Source: Paraburkholderia sp. IMGN_8
GTDB lineage: Bacteria; Pseudomonadota; Gammaproteobacteria; Burkholderiales; Burkholderiaceae
Direction of reading: 5' to 3'
DNA: 64,000 nt
NCBI RefSeq assembly: GCF_038050405.1
Contig: NZ_CP150901.1
Coordinates: forward strand, 2,728,001 to 2,792,000
Positions 52,178 through 61,623 of this stretch are shown in pieces; position 1 is the first letter of the stretch; each line of letters opens with the position of its first letter. The position numbers and the translations under genes are program-made. The notes beneath the pieces were generated by a model. That model saw only the letters and a list, made by a program, of their open reading frames with translations, was not told where the DNA came from and ran no database searches.

Positions 52178-53038
52178 GTGAATACAATTTCCACAAAAGT
52201 CCTGAAGGCTTCTCTCGCCACCTTTCTCGGCGTGCTGGCACTGGCAGGAAACGGCGCTCAGGCAAAGGAATGGAAGACCGTGAAGGTTGCCCTGGAAGGC
52301 AGTTATGCTCCGTGGAATCTGACCTTACCGAGCGGAAAAATCTCGGGATTCGAACCGGAATTGATCGACAATCTGTGCAAGCGGGTCAACCTGCAATGCG
52401 AAACAGTCGCCCAGGACTTTGACGGCCTCATTACCGGTCTGCAGGCCGGCAAATTCGATGTTGTGATGGATGCCCTTGCAATCACACCAGAACGTCAGCA
52501 GGTCATTGCCTTCTCCAGGCCCTACGCTGCAACGCCGGCCGCATTCGCGGCGGTAGATGGGCATGGATTGGCGAACCCGACAGGAAAAACCTCTTTCCTC
52601 AAGCTGACTGGCGACCCCAAAGTCGACGGACCCATGATCGCCCCGCTGCGCGACCAATTGAAAGGGAAATCGATCGGCATTCAATCCGGCACGGTGTACA
52701 CCAAGTTCATCACCGACAACTTCAAGGACATCACTTCCGTACGCCTCTACAAGACCTCGGCCGAACGTGACCTCGACCTGGTCAACGGACGCGTCGACAT
52801 GGCCTTCGACGACGTAACCTATTACGCCGGAATCGCCGACAACAAAGAGACCGCTCGAATCCGGATCGCCGGGCCAACGATCGGTGGCGCGGTTTGGGGG
52901 CCGGGAGAAGGTCTTGGGTTTCGCAAACAGGATACGGATCTGAAAGCAAAATTTGACGCAGCCATCACGGAAGCACTAGCAGACGGTACCGTGACGCGGT
53001 TGTCGGAAAAATGGTTCAAGACCGATGTGAAGCCGTAA
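52178..53038 (+). CDS. ABC transporter periplasmic amino acid-binding protein (SBP_bac_3)
   Basis: The product has 286 residues with GTG start 52178 and GGAGG six bases before it. The overlapping ATG at 52176 is out of frame and meets TGA at once. The signal peptide is 1-29 (LATFLGVLALAGNGAQA). The family motifs are VALEGSYAPWNLTLPSGKIS, GFEPELIDNLCKRVNLQCET, KFDVVMDALAITPERQQVIA and IGIQSGTVYTKF. Similarity is to the HisJ/ArgT lysine-arginine-ornithine-histidine group. No permease or ATPase gene is adjacent, so it must borrow a transporter or act as a sensor protein. It probably shares a transcript with the lyase gene. Confidence 0.92.
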   Translation: MNTISTKVLKASLATFLGVLALAGNGAQAKEWKTVKVALEGSYAPWNLTLPSGKISGFEPELIDNLCKRVNLQCETVAQDFDGLITGLQAGKFDVVMDALAITPERQQVIAFSRPYAATPAAFAAVDGHGLANPTGKTSFLKLTGDPKVDGPMIAPLRDQLKGKSIGIQSGTVYTKFITDNFKDITSVRLYKTSAERDLDLVNGRVDMAFDDVTYYAGIADNKETARIRIAGPTIGGAVWGPGEGLGFRKQDTDLKAKFDAAITEALADGTVTRLSEKWFKTDVKP

Positions 53039-53129
53039 GCGTGCAGCATTGCATGACGCCGTTGCTCGTCGAGGCGGAGATCAGTCTTTGCTAGACTGGC
53101 TTCACGATGGCATTTGCCAGGTCAACGAC

Positions 53130-54059
53130 ATGAACCGCCTTCCTCCTCTTCGAGCCTTGCAGATATTCGATGCCGTCATTCGTTACGGGGGCGTCGTGGC
53201 CGCCGCAGAGGCGCTTCACGTGACGCCCGGTGCGATTAGTCAGCAGATTCGCGTCCTTGAAGACTTTCTCGGGGTCGCGCTTTTCGAGCGGGAAAACACG
53301 GGCCTGCGACCGACCCCTCTCTGCGAGCTGTACCACTCGCACATCTCCCGGGGGTTCGAGTGCTTTCATAGCGCCCAGGCGGCGCTCAAGGCGCAGACAG
53401 GGCGCCGACTCACCCTGATGACATTTCCGTCAGTCGCGACCCATTGGCTTGCCTCCAGATTGGACACGTGGCACACCATCTGCCCTCACGTGCAGGTCCA
53501 TGTCGAGGTCGTCGACCACGAAACCAGTATCGGCGCGAGAAGTGCCGACGTCCGGCTAACGTATGGGGCACTTCCGAATGACGGAACGCCCTATCACGTC
53601 GTCTTTACGGACAGGGTTGCACCCGTGTTTGCACCCTCGCTGGTGCAGGCGGAAAAACCAATCTCGCAACCGGCGGATATCTTGCGCTACCCGCTGATTC
53701 ACGTCGAGTGGGGATGGGCAAACTTGTCACCACCAACTTGGGGACACTGGCTGCATGCGGTTGGCGTGCCTCTGCCCGAGGTGTTGGCGCCACTCACTTA
53801 CTCCGTTTCCGGCATGGCAATCGATGCGGCCATTCGGGGAAGAGGCATTTCGTTGGGACAGGGCTTTTTTGCCATTGATAGCATCAAGCGACACGAACTT
53901 GTCGCGCCGTTCAAGGCCGCCCTACCCATGCCGTTCCCATACTTCATTTGCTGGAAGCGAACTGCGGCAGACTCCCCTGCAACCAGGCAATTTCTCGACT
54001 GGCTGATTGAGGAAGCCGAGCAGACGGGACGCGACATAAAAGCCATTTTTGGCGGCTGA
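53130..54059 (+). CDS. LysR-family regulator (GcvA-like)
   Basis: The product has 309 residues from ATG 53130. The GcvA-type N-terminus is LPPLRALQIFDAVIRYGGVV, then AAEALHVTPGAISQQIRVLE. The effector domain includes DVRLTYGALPNDGTPYHVVF. GcvA-like regulators commonly control amino-acid genes. It is codirectional with the lyase and binding-protein genes, 91 bases downstream, and is probably part of or partner to that module. The frame upstream of 53130 lacks a ribosome site. Confidence 0.9.
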   Translation: MNRLPPLRALQIFDAVIRYGGVVAAAEALHVTPGAISQQIRVLEDFLGVALFERENTGLRPTPLCELYHSHISRGFECFHSAQAALKAQTGRRLTLMTFPSVATHWLASRLDTWHTICPHVQVHVEVVDHETSIGARSADVRLTYGALPNDGTPYHVVFTDRVAPVFAPSLVQAEKPISQPADILRYPLIHVEWGWANLSPPTWGHWLHAVGVPLPEVLAPLTYSVSGMAIDAAIRGRGISLGQGFFAIDSIKRHELVAPFKAALPMPFPYFICWKRTAADSPATRQFLDWLIEEAEQTGRDIKAIFGG

Positions 54060-54166
54060 AGCTACTTTTCATTTCCGACGATGACCTGCCTGGACCAGGC
54101 AACGGAACGTGTCGCGCGTCTATTGAAGACGTCCGCTGACCACCCATGCTGCCCACACCGGGCTTC

Positions 54167-55627
54167 TCATCTAGGTTTGACCGAAACAAAGCTGCGTGCG
54201 TTGTTGCGCTGTATGAGCACCGCTATCTCCTTGCCTGCCTTTGCTTCCAGCGCCGCCACGTCCGCTTGCGTTTCGACCAGCGTGCCATTAAGCGAAAGGA
54301 CGATATCGCCGGGCTGGATGCCAGCGCTTGCCGCCGGCCCCTCGACCCCGTCCACCATGAGACCTACGGCAAGGCCGCGGGCGCGCAGCTCGTCCCGACT
54401 CAGCGGATGCATGATCAAGCCGAGGCGATCCGTCGCGCCACCTTCGCTTGGTCGAGTCTGGGGGCTTTCCGCGGACGCGCCGATCATGACCGTCGTCGTC
54501 ATCGGTCTTCGATTGCGGATCAGCTTGAGTGTGGTTTTCGTCCCGGGCAGCAGATCAGTAGCAGCCTGGTCGAGTTCGGCCGAGCGATCAATCGTCTTGT
54601 CGCCGATCTGTATGATGACGTCACCTGGCTTGAGGCCGCTCGAGGCGGCCGGTGTGCCGGGCGTGACGGAATTGACCAGCGCACCTGCCGGTCGCGGCAG
54701 GCCGAAGGCCACCGCCAACCCGGGGCCGACGTCCTGTACCTCCACGCCAAGGCCGCCCGGAGATGTCGCGTGCAGGGCTAGCACCTGCGATCGCACCTTG
54801 GCCGTCAGGTTGATCGGGATGGCGAAGGTCAGGCTGGGGTACCGGTCTGAGTCCACATAAATCTGCACGTCGATGCCGATCACCTCGCCTGCACGGTTGA
54901 ACAGTGGGCCACCCGAATTGTCCGGATTGGCGGAAACATCGGTTTGAAAAAACGGAAAACTGCTTCCGTCCGGGAGCGTCCGAGAGGTGGCGCTGACAAT
55001 GCCGGCGGTCACGGTATTCTCGAAGCTGTCGGGCGATCCGATCGTCAGCACCTGCTCGCCGACGCGTACCCGCGACGAGTCCCCAAGTTTGACGGTCGGA
55101 AGCTTCGTGGCATCGACCTGAATGACCGCGACGTCGCTCTGCGTGTCGACCGCCAGGACCTTCGCTTTGAATTCGCGTCGATCGGTCAGTCTGACCGTCA
55201 CTTCGGCGGCTTGATCCACCACATGAGCGGTAGTCAGAATGAGGCCGTCGGGGCTGACAATGAAGCCGGAGCCGGTACCCGTGATGGCACGTGGTGGACT
55301 GTCTTGAGCTGCCTGCGATCGCGGCACCACGCGCTTGACGAACGCCAGAAGGGGATCGTCAGAATCGATTGCCGCGGGAGCCGTCAGCGACGGTTGCGGC
55401 TCCAGGGCAGTCGCGCTGATATTCACGACGGCGGGTCCGTATCGCTCTACGATGGTCGGGAAGTCGACCGGTGCTGAAGCGTTGGCCGATGAAACCCGCT
55501 TTTCCTTCGCAGGCAGCGGAGCCGCGCCCGCGGCGTTCGCCGTCGGCTGCAGGCAAGGATAGCAAGAGATAAACACAGCTATCACGGCCGCGTGGAACAC
55601 GATGCGAGCAAGAGTCCGGTCAAACAC
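54167..55627 (-). CDS. HtrA/DegP-like serine protease with two PDZ domains
   Basis: The product has 486 residues with GTG start 55627 (GGAGG plus six bases). A signal sequence lies within 1-32. The protease domain has GTGSGFIVSPDGLILTTAHV (His135), Asp165 in DTQSDVAVIQ and Ser238 in NPDNSGGPLF. The usual GNSGG is DNSGG here, so the oxyanion-hole Gly is Asp236. The motif GSPDSFENTV replaces the usual GSPFGFENTV. Two PDZ domains follow, with GLKPGDVIIQIGDKTI (about 315-330) and GIQPGDIVLSLNGTLV near the C-terminus. It is periplasmic. Proteolytic activity may be altered. Confidence 0.9.
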   Translation of the reverse strand: MFDRTLARIVFHAAVIAVFISCYPCLQPTANAAGAAPLPAKEKRVSSANASAPVDFPTIVERYGPAVVNISATALEPQPSLTAPAAIDSDDPLLAFVKRVVPRSQAAQDSPPRAITGTGSGFIVSPDGLILTTAHVVDQAAEVTVRLTDRREFKAKVLAVDTQSDVAVIQVDATKLPTVKLGDSSRVRVGEQVLTIGSPDSFENTVTAGIVSATSRTLPDGSSFPFFQTDVSANPDNSGGPLFNRAGEVIGIDVQIYVDSDRYPSLTFAIPINLTAKVRSQVLALHATSPGGLGVEVQDVGPGLAVAFGLPRPAGALVNSVTPGTPAASSGLKPGDVIIQIGDKTIDRSAELDQAATDLLPGTKTTLKLIRNRRPMTTTVMIGASAESPQTRPSEGGATDRLGLIMHPLSRDELRARGLAVGLMVDGVEGPAASAGIQPGDIVLSLNGTLVETQADVAALEAKAGKEIAVLIQRNNARSFVSVKPR

Positions 55628-55827
55628 AGTGCGCCTCCGTAGCGGGTGTTATGCCCGCGCCGGGTGCGTGAAGCGCCGGTGCGAAAAGCGTGACCCTCGC
55701 CTACCATGATTTATAGCGGAGCAACGGGAAAATTCCAGATAGCGCTATTCCTGGGGTACGGATACGGCAATGATCGACGAGGTATGCTGCACGGCGGGTG
55801 CCAACAACCTGAGGCGGGAGCACGTCA

Positions 55828-56757
55828 ATGGTCGCGCTTGCTAAAAGCATAGGCAAAAACAGGCCACGCAAACTGGGACTGATGTTAGCCATCCTGGTCG
55901 TGTGCTGGCTATGCCATGGCCTGCTCGCGTTGGGGGCGGACGATGCTTCGAGCTTGCGCGACAAATACCAGAGCTTGACGCAACAGCTCAAACATAACCA
56001 GTTCCAGCGTCCGCTGTATCTTGAATCGGCAGAGTCACCGTCCGCGCTCAAGGGCGACATTTACGCCGTGGTGGACTACCCATTCGCTACAGTCAGCGGC
56101 GTGCTCAACGACCCCGCACACGGCCCTGCCAACTGGTGCGATGTGCTGATACTGCACCTTAATACCAAGTATTGCCATGCCTCGACCGGCAGCAACGGCG
56201 ACATGGTGAGCGTGAATATAGGCAGAAAAGTCGAACAGAAACTCGCGGACACCTACCGCGTGCAATTCCATTACCGCGCAGCAGCCACGAGCCCAGAATA
56301 CTTCCAGGTGGACCTCAACGCCGACAGCGGTCCGCTGAGCACAAAGGACTACCGTATCGCGCTCGAAGCGGTAGGCATAAGTGGCAACCGGACCTTTCTG
56401 CACCTGACCTACTCGTACAGCTACGGCATGGCGGGGCGCATCGCCATGAAAACCTATCTGGCGACCATTGGCAGCGACAAGGTCGGTTTTACCTCCGCCG
56501 GCGGTCCGTCCTCCGAACAGACTGAATACATAGGCGGGGTTCGCGGCCTGGTGGAACGCAATACTATGCGCTACTACCTGGCGATAGACGCTTATCTTGG
56601 CGCGCTGTCCAGCACCCCTGACAAGCGTCTGGAGCAACGTCTTACTAACTGGTTTGATGCAACTGAACAGTATCCGCGACAACTGCACGAAGTGGGTCGG
56701 CAGGAATATATCCAGATGAAATACAAGGAATACGAGCGCCAGCAGACGGAACAATAG
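55828..56757 (+). CDS. Membrane-anchored protein of unknown function
   Basis: The product has 309 residues from ATG 55828 (GGGAG seven bases upstream). A signal anchor or signal peptide spans about 15-36 (KLGLMLAILVVCWLCHGLLA). The soluble part contains GDIYAVVDYPFATVSGVLND, then NWCDVLILHLNTKYC, whose two Cys residues may form a disulfide, and a long region with TYSYSYGMAGRIAMKTYLAT. The fold hints at a ligand-binding SRPBCC-like cup, but I cannot confirm that. The C-terminus is a charged helix (QMKYKEYERQQTEQ). No gene partner is evident. Confidence 0.75.
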   Translation: MVALAKSIGKNRPRKLGLMLAILVVCWLCHGLLALGADDASSLRDKYQSLTQQLKHNQFQRPLYLESAESPSALKGDIYAVVDYPFATVSGVLNDPAHGPANWCDVLILHLNTKYCHASTGSNGDMVSVNIGRKVEQKLADTYRVQFHYRAAATSPEYFQVDLNADSGPLSTKDYRIALEAVGISGNRTFLHLTYSYSYGMAGRIAMKTYLATIGSDKVGFTSAGGPSSEQTEYIGGVRGLVERNTMRYYLAIDAYLGALSSTPDKRLEQRLTNWFDATEQYPRQLHEVGRQEYIQMKYKEYERQQTEQ

Positions 56758-56951
56758 GCAGGTGGCACCCCAGTGCCGCCACGGCACGCATCCGGCTTCC
56801 GTCAGAATAGTGGCCGGTTCGTAGATGCTCGAGCGCGGCTGGGTACTGCTTCGGGACATGAAAGCTTGCAAACCGTAAGAATTCATGCGCTTGCCGAATC
56901 CGCCCGAGGTACTCTACGGATCAGGCACCCGCCTTATCCTGGGCTTCGTCC

Positions 56952-58913
56952 ATGCACGCCAAAGCAACTGCGTCCACGCATCCGGGCATGCCCGTGTTCC
57001 AGACGAACGGTGACTGGCATTCCTTCGGTAACGCGGCGATCGCCTTGAACTGGACCGTCAGGCACCAGCATCTGGCCGGTTTCGCCCTGACTGACCGCGT
57101 GCACGTACGCACGCTGCCGGTGACTGCGCCATTTGCACTATCGCTGGCCGACGGTCGCACACTGGGCATTGCCGACCTGAAGCTGCTTGCGCCGCTGCGC
57201 GAAGAAACGCTGAGCGCAAATCCCAATGCGTCTCGACTGGCCGAACGGATTGCGGGCAGACGCGTGCACGCCATCCTCGGTGACGAACAGGGTTGCCTGC
57301 GGGTGGAGTGGAGCGTGGAGCAACGCGAAAGCTCGCAGTACTTGCGCTTGCAGGTGGCAATTACCGCGATCAGCAAGGACGAGCACATTGCCACCGTTTC
57401 GCTGTTGGAGACGCAGGCGTCCGGTGCGCAAACCAGCGGCGAGTTCAAGGGAACACCTGTGGTCGCGGGCAATGTCTACCTCGGTTTCGAGCTTCCGCTG
57501 TCGGAAAACCAGGTACGCGGCGACACCGTCAGGTTCATCCTGCCGCGGGCCTTGCCGCTGGAAAAGGGCAAGACCAGTGTCTTCTCGGCGGTGGCGGGTG
57601 TAGTTCGCGAGGGCCAGCTACGCCGCGATTTCGCGGCCTATCTAGAACGCGAACGAGCCCATCCGTACCGCCCGTTCCTGCACTACAACTGCTGGTATGA
57701 CATCGGGTACCTCACGCCGTACACGCAGCAGCAAGCGCTCGAACGCATCGACGACATCGGCCGCGAGTTGCACGACAAGCGCGGCGTTCAGCTCGACTCC
57801 TTCCTGTTCGACGACGGCTGGGACGACTACAGCGGCAGTTGGCATTTCGGCAAGGATTTTCCGCATGGATTCGTGCCGCTGCGCGACGCCGCCGCCCGGT
57901 ACGGCGCGGCGCCCGGCGTGTGGCTGTCACCGTGGGGCGGCTATGGCTCGACGCGGCAGGCGCGCGTGACGCGGGGCCGCGCCGCCGGATACGAGATCAT
58001 CGATGGTTGCTTCGCGCTGTCCGGGCCGAAATTCTATCGGCGCTTCCATGAGGCCGTGATGGAACTGCTCACGCAGCACGGTATCAATCAGTTCAAATTC
58101 GACGGCGCCGGCAATGTCGACAAGGTGGTCCCGGACAGCCGCTTCAGCAGCGACTGGGACGCGGCGATCCAGCTGATCGAGGACATCCGCGAGACCAGGC
58201 CCGATACCTTCATCAACCTCACCGTCGGCACCTATCCATCGCCGTTCTGGCTTCGCTACGCCGACTCGATCTGGCGCGGCGGCAAGGATGACGACCTGGC
58301 CGGCGTAGGCAGCAGCCGCGAACGCTGGATTACCTATCGCGACGCACAGACCTACCGCAACGTCGTAGTCACGAGTCCGCTGTTTCCGCTCAACTCATTG
58401 ATGCTCCACGGCATCATCTACGCGCAGTACAACGATCGGTTGAACACTGCTCAAGGCCAGGACTTCGCACATGAAGTGCATTCGTACTTCGGCAGCGGCG
58501 CACAACTGCAGGAGCTGTACATCACGCCGTCGCTGCTGAGCGACGGCGACTGGGACGTTCTCGCCGAGTCTGCCAGGTGGGCCCGGGCGAACGCCGACGT
58601 GCTGTGCGACAACCACTGGATTGGCGGTGCGCCGGACGGGCTCGAGGTGTACGGCTGGGCTGCATGGTCGCCGGTCAAGGCGATCATCACGCTGCGCAAT
58701 CCCGACAGCCAGGCGAAGCGCTTCGTGCTCGAATTGCGGCGGCAATTGGAGTTGCCGGCCGGCGCGGTGGGACGATTCCAGACGCGCAGCTTATGGCACG
58801 GCCATGCCTCGCATGTTCCATCGGTGCTGGACGCGGACCGGCCGCAGACCATCCATCTCTCGCCTTTCGAAGTGCTCACTTTGGAGCTGGTGCCGGCCGG
58901 TGGCGAAGGGTAA
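56952..58913 (+). CDS. Alpha-galactosidase-like glycoside hydrolase (GH36/clan D type)
   Basis: The product has 653 residues from ATG 56952, with a weak ribosome site. An N-terminal beta-sandwich domain (about 1-235) precedes a TIM barrel with HYNCWYDIGY (245-253), LDSFLFDDGWDD (281-292) and the probable nucleophile Asp384 in NQFKFDGAGN. A later Asp-rich loop, WRGGKDDDLAG, may supply the acid/base. A C-terminal beta domain ends the protein. No signal peptide is seen, so the enzyme is probably cytoplasmic and handles imported oligosaccharides. It is convergent with the GH35 gene, 45 bases apart. Confidence 0.82.
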   Translation: MHAKATASTHPGMPVFQTNGDWHSFGNAAIALNWTVRHQHLAGFALTDRVHVRTLPVTAPFALSLADGRTLGIADLKLLAPLREETLSANPNASRLAERIAGRRVHAILGDEQGCLRVEWSVEQRESSQYLRLQVAITAISKDEHIATVSLLETQASGAQTSGEFKGTPVVAGNVYLGFELPLSENQVRGDTVRFILPRALPLEKGKTSVFSAVAGVVREGQLRRDFAAYLERERAHPYRPFLHYNCWYDIGYLTPYTQQQALERIDDIGRELHDKRGVQLDSFLFDDGWDDYSGSWHFGKDFPHGFVPLRDAAARYGAAPGVWLSPWGGYGSTRQARVTRGRAAGYEIIDGCFALSGPKFYRRFHEAVMELLTQHGINQFKFDGAGNVDKVVPDSRFSSDWDAAIQLIEDIRETRPDTFINLTVGTYPSPFWLRYADSIWRGGKDDDLAGVGSSRERWITYRDAQTYRNVVVTSPLFPLNSLMLHGIIYAQYNDRLNTAQGQDFAHEVHSYFGSGAQLQELYITPSLLSDGDWDVLAESARWARANADVLCDNHWIGGAPDGLEVYGWAAWSPVKAIITLRNPDSQAKRFVLELRRQLELPAGAVGRFQTRSLWHGHASHVPSVLDADRPQTIHLSPFEVLTLELVPAGGEG

Positions 58914-58958
58914 TCGAGGTGGCCGTGGATTTCCCGGCGTTGGCTTCCGGCGGCTTCT

Positions 58959-60935
58959 TTACGATAGCGTGCGCGCCAGTTCAACCGGTTTGGCTTCAAT
59001 CTGATGGAGATCGAAGATGATGATCTCGTTGTCACCCTGCCGCAGCCAGAGTGCTGGACAATACAGACGCTTTTGCGGGCCGATATTCCAGTAACGGCCG
59101 AGATTGTGCCCGTTGACCCGGACCACGCCTTTGGTCCAGCCACTCATGTCGATATAGGTATCGCCGACTTTATCCAACGGCAAGGTGGCTTTGAAGAACA
59201 GTCCGGCCTTGCGTGGGTTCGCACAGACGGCACGCAGGCTAGCGATAAACGCGGTATCCATCGGCAACAGGAAGACTTCCCAGCCGGTGAGCGTGTCGCT
59301 CGAGCCTCCCGCATCCTGCAGCGTGACCGGTTCGAGAATACCTTTGCGGTCGATCATCGCGTGGTCGTAATTAACACGCCCCATGCCCTCCACGAGAATC
59401 TCCAGCGATACGGCACCGTCCAGCGACGACGACGACGGTAACGCAAGCGGCGCGTGGTGCGTCACATTCAGCGGCTGCGCGCGGTGCTCTGGCATGCGCG
59501 CTCTCGACACCCCGCCTGCATATTGCTCGCCGACGAAAACGGTCGCGTAATCGTGAACATCCTTGATATCCAGAACACCGCCGCGGTAGCCCTGCAGCTT
59601 CTTGCGGTACAGCGCGAAACCGAACGCCTGCCCAAGCATCTCGAACGGCTGTGGGTGGACGGTTTGTGCAGCCGGGAGCGCGGCAGGCAGATTGTCCCAA
59701 ATGGACGCGTAAAGATCCGGCATCAAGGCCTGACTTCCTCTGCGCCTGATCGTCGGGACAGGTTTGGGTATATCGGGCAACGGCGTCGATATATAGCGGG
59801 CGATAACGGACCGGTACTTCATGTACTTCGACGTCGCTACGCCTTGCTCGCTGATGGGTGCTGCGTAGTCGTAGCTGGTAATGTCGGGTTGATATTCGCC
59901 GGAATCGGCATCCACGTTCGCGCCGGCATAGAAGCCGAAGCTGGTGCCGCCGTGAATGACATAGAGATTGAACGACAGCTTCAGTTGCATGAGCGCGTCT
60001 AGCGTGCCGGAGATATCGACGGCCGTACCTTTGAGCGTCTCGTCGCCCCAATGGGTGAGCCACCCTGGATACACTTCGCCGGCCATTGCCGGAACGGCCG
60101 GAAATTCCCGCCGGACGGCCGCGATTTGCGCTGCATCGCCATTGCTCAATGCAATCGCGCCGCCGGTGACGTTCGTGCGATTCCGTTCAAGCTGCCTGAT
60201 GCCGTCTTCGGTATAGAACGGCCCCTGTATCCCTTCCTGAAGCCAGAGCTGCCGTATCTCTTCGAGGTAAGCCGGGTTGCTGGCGTACGAGCCGAACTCA
60301 TTCTCGATCTGAATCATCAGGATCGGTCCACCGTTACTCACCAGCAGTGGTTCGATGCGCGGGCTCAGCGCCCTGATGTAGCGAGCTACCGCCGACATGT
60401 AGCGAGGATCGTTAGCGGAGCCGGTCCTGAGCTGGATGTCCGGATAACTCAACAGGTACGACGGAATGCCGCCCAGATCCCATTCGCCGCAGATATAGGG
60501 ACCCGGCCGCAGCAACACCCACATCCCTTCCTGCTGGCACAGTCGAATGAATGCTTCGATGTTGCGGTTCCCTGTGCGGAAATCGAAAACGCCTGGACTC
60601 GTTTCGTGGTAATTCCACATGACGTAGAGGGCGATGCAGTTCATCCCCATGGCCTTGGCCATCAGGATGCGATGCTGCCAGTATTCGGCGGGGATGCGGG
60701 CGGGATGCATCTCCCCGCTGCGGATCTGGAAAGGCTCGCCGTCGAGCAGGAAGCTTTCGCCGTCCTGACTGAAAGAAAAAGTATGTCCGCTGTCGACTGC
60801 TGGGGCTGGGATGTCGACTGCGGACGTTCCGGTCAGACTGCTGTTCGGCCCAGGCAGACAACCATCGCCTGTGACACTACGCTCTTGCGAACGGCTGCTA
60901 TGGACAAGGTTGAATGACTTTTTCGACCCATGCAT
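58959..60935 (-). CDS. GH35 beta-galactosidase
   Basis: The product has 658 residues. Glycosyl hydrolase family 35 signatures are strong: FQIRSGEMHPARIPAEYWQH, WNYHETSPGVFDF, LRPGPYICGEWDLGGIPSYL, the acid/base Glu213 in QIENEFGSY and the probable nucleophile Glu287 in AGEVYPGWLTHWG. C-terminal jelly-roll domains include VRVNGHNLGRYWNIGPQKRL. It cleaves terminal beta-galactosyl residues. The first 50 residues are polar and contain no evident signal peptide, so localisation is unclear. ATG 60935 overlaps a second ATG, and AAGGTGGT lies upstream. Confidence 0.93.
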   Translation of the reverse strand: MHGSKKSFNLVHSSRSQERSVTGDGCLPGPNSSLTGTSAVDIPAPAVDSGHTFSFSQDGESFLLDGEPFQIRSGEMHPARIPAEYWQHRILMAKAMGMNCIALYVMWNYHETSPGVFDFRTGNRNIEAFIRLCQQEGMWVLLRPGPYICGEWDLGGIPSYLLSYPDIQLRTGSANDPRYMSAVARYIRALSPRIEPLLVSNGGPILMIQIENEFGSYASNPAYLEEIRQLWLQEGIQGPFYTEDGIRQLERNRTNVTGGAIALSNGDAAQIAAVRREFPAVPAMAGEVYPGWLTHWGDETLKGTAVDISGTLDALMQLKLSFNLYVIHGGTSFGFYAGANVDADSGEYQPDITSYDYAAPISEQGVATSKYMKYRSVIARYISTPLPDIPKPVPTIRRRGSQALMPDLYASIWDNLPAALPAAQTVHPQPFEMLGQAFGFALYRKKLQGYRGGVLDIKDVHDYATVFVGEQYAGGVSRARMPEHRAQPLNVTHHAPLALPSSSSLDGAVSLEILVEGMGRVNYDHAMIDRKGILEPVTLQDAGGSSDTLTGWEVFLLPMDTAFIASLRAVCANPRKAGLFFKATLPLDKVGDTYIDMSGWTKGVVRVNGHNLGRYWNIGPQKRLYCPALWLRQGDNEIIIFDLHQIEAKPVELARTLS

Positions 60936-60981
60936 GAAGCACCACCTTGCCGAGCCGCTGCGTTGGTGCGGCTACCCCACA

Positions 60982-61623
60982 CTACGCTTCGGCCAGAATC
61001 TGCTGGATGACTTGCTCGAAGGTTTCCACGGGTTGTCCGCCGCTCACCAGATAGCGACCGTTAAAGATGATCGCCGGCACTGACTGGATACCCGCCGCCT
61101 GGTATTCCCGTTCTTCCGCACGAACCTCATCGGCATAGTCGCCGCCGCGCAGTACCTCACGTGCTTCCACGGCGTCGAGCCCGACCGATTGGGCCGCTTC
61201 GACCAGAACTTCGTGATCGCTTGGGTCTTTACCCTCGGAATGATAAGCCCGCAGCAACGCCAGTTTGAGCGGCAACTGCGTGCCTTTGATGCCGGCCCAA
61301 TGCATCAGGCGGTGCGCGTCGAAGGTGTTATAGACGCGCGTACGCGGGCCGAAGGCAAAACCAACGCTCGCCCCGCGCTCCCGGATCATGGCTTGCGTTT
61401 CGGTGATCTGTGCCGGCGTGCGTCCGTATTTTTTGCCGAGATAGTCGACAATGGCCTCGCCGTCCGGCCCCATGTGCGGATTCAATTCGAAGGGATGGAC
61501 GACTATTTGAGCGTCGACCGCTTCGCCCAGGCGCGATAGCGCAAGCTGCAGCGACGACAGGCCGATCGCACACCATGGGCATGCGATATCGGATACGAAA
61601 TCGATTGTTAGCTGTTGTGTCAT
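60982..61623 (-). CDS. DsbA-family oxidoreductase (FrnE-like)
   Basis: The product has 213 residues. ATG 61623 has AGGA five bases upstream, and the upstream open frame is not family-like. The thioredoxin-fold active site is DIACPWCAIG (CPWC at about 15-18). Downstream are HPFELNPHMGPDGE, YNTFDAHRLMHWA and the cis-Pro region GIQSVPAIIFNGRYLVSGGQ. FrnE-type proteins are cytoplasmic 2-hydroxychromene isomerase/DsbA relatives acting on disulfides or small aromatic compounds. It stands 46 bases upstream of the GH35 start on the same strand and may be co-transcribed with it. Confidence 0.92.
   Translation of the reverse strand: MTQQLTIDFVSDIACPWCAIGLSSLQLALSRLGEAVDAQIVVHPFELNPHMGPDGEAIVDYLGKKYGRTPAQITETQAMIRERGASVGFAFGPRTRVYNTFDAHRLMHWAGIKGTQLPLKLALLRAYHSEGKDPSDHEVLVEAAQSVGLDAVEAREVLRGGDYADEVRAEEREYQAAGIQSVPAIIFNGRYLVSGGQPVETFEQVIQQILAEA

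Noticed and set aside
60051..60917. 288-codon plus-strand frame over the GH35 gene
   Set aside because: It is antisense to a protein with intact catalytic motifs, with no supporting start or domain.
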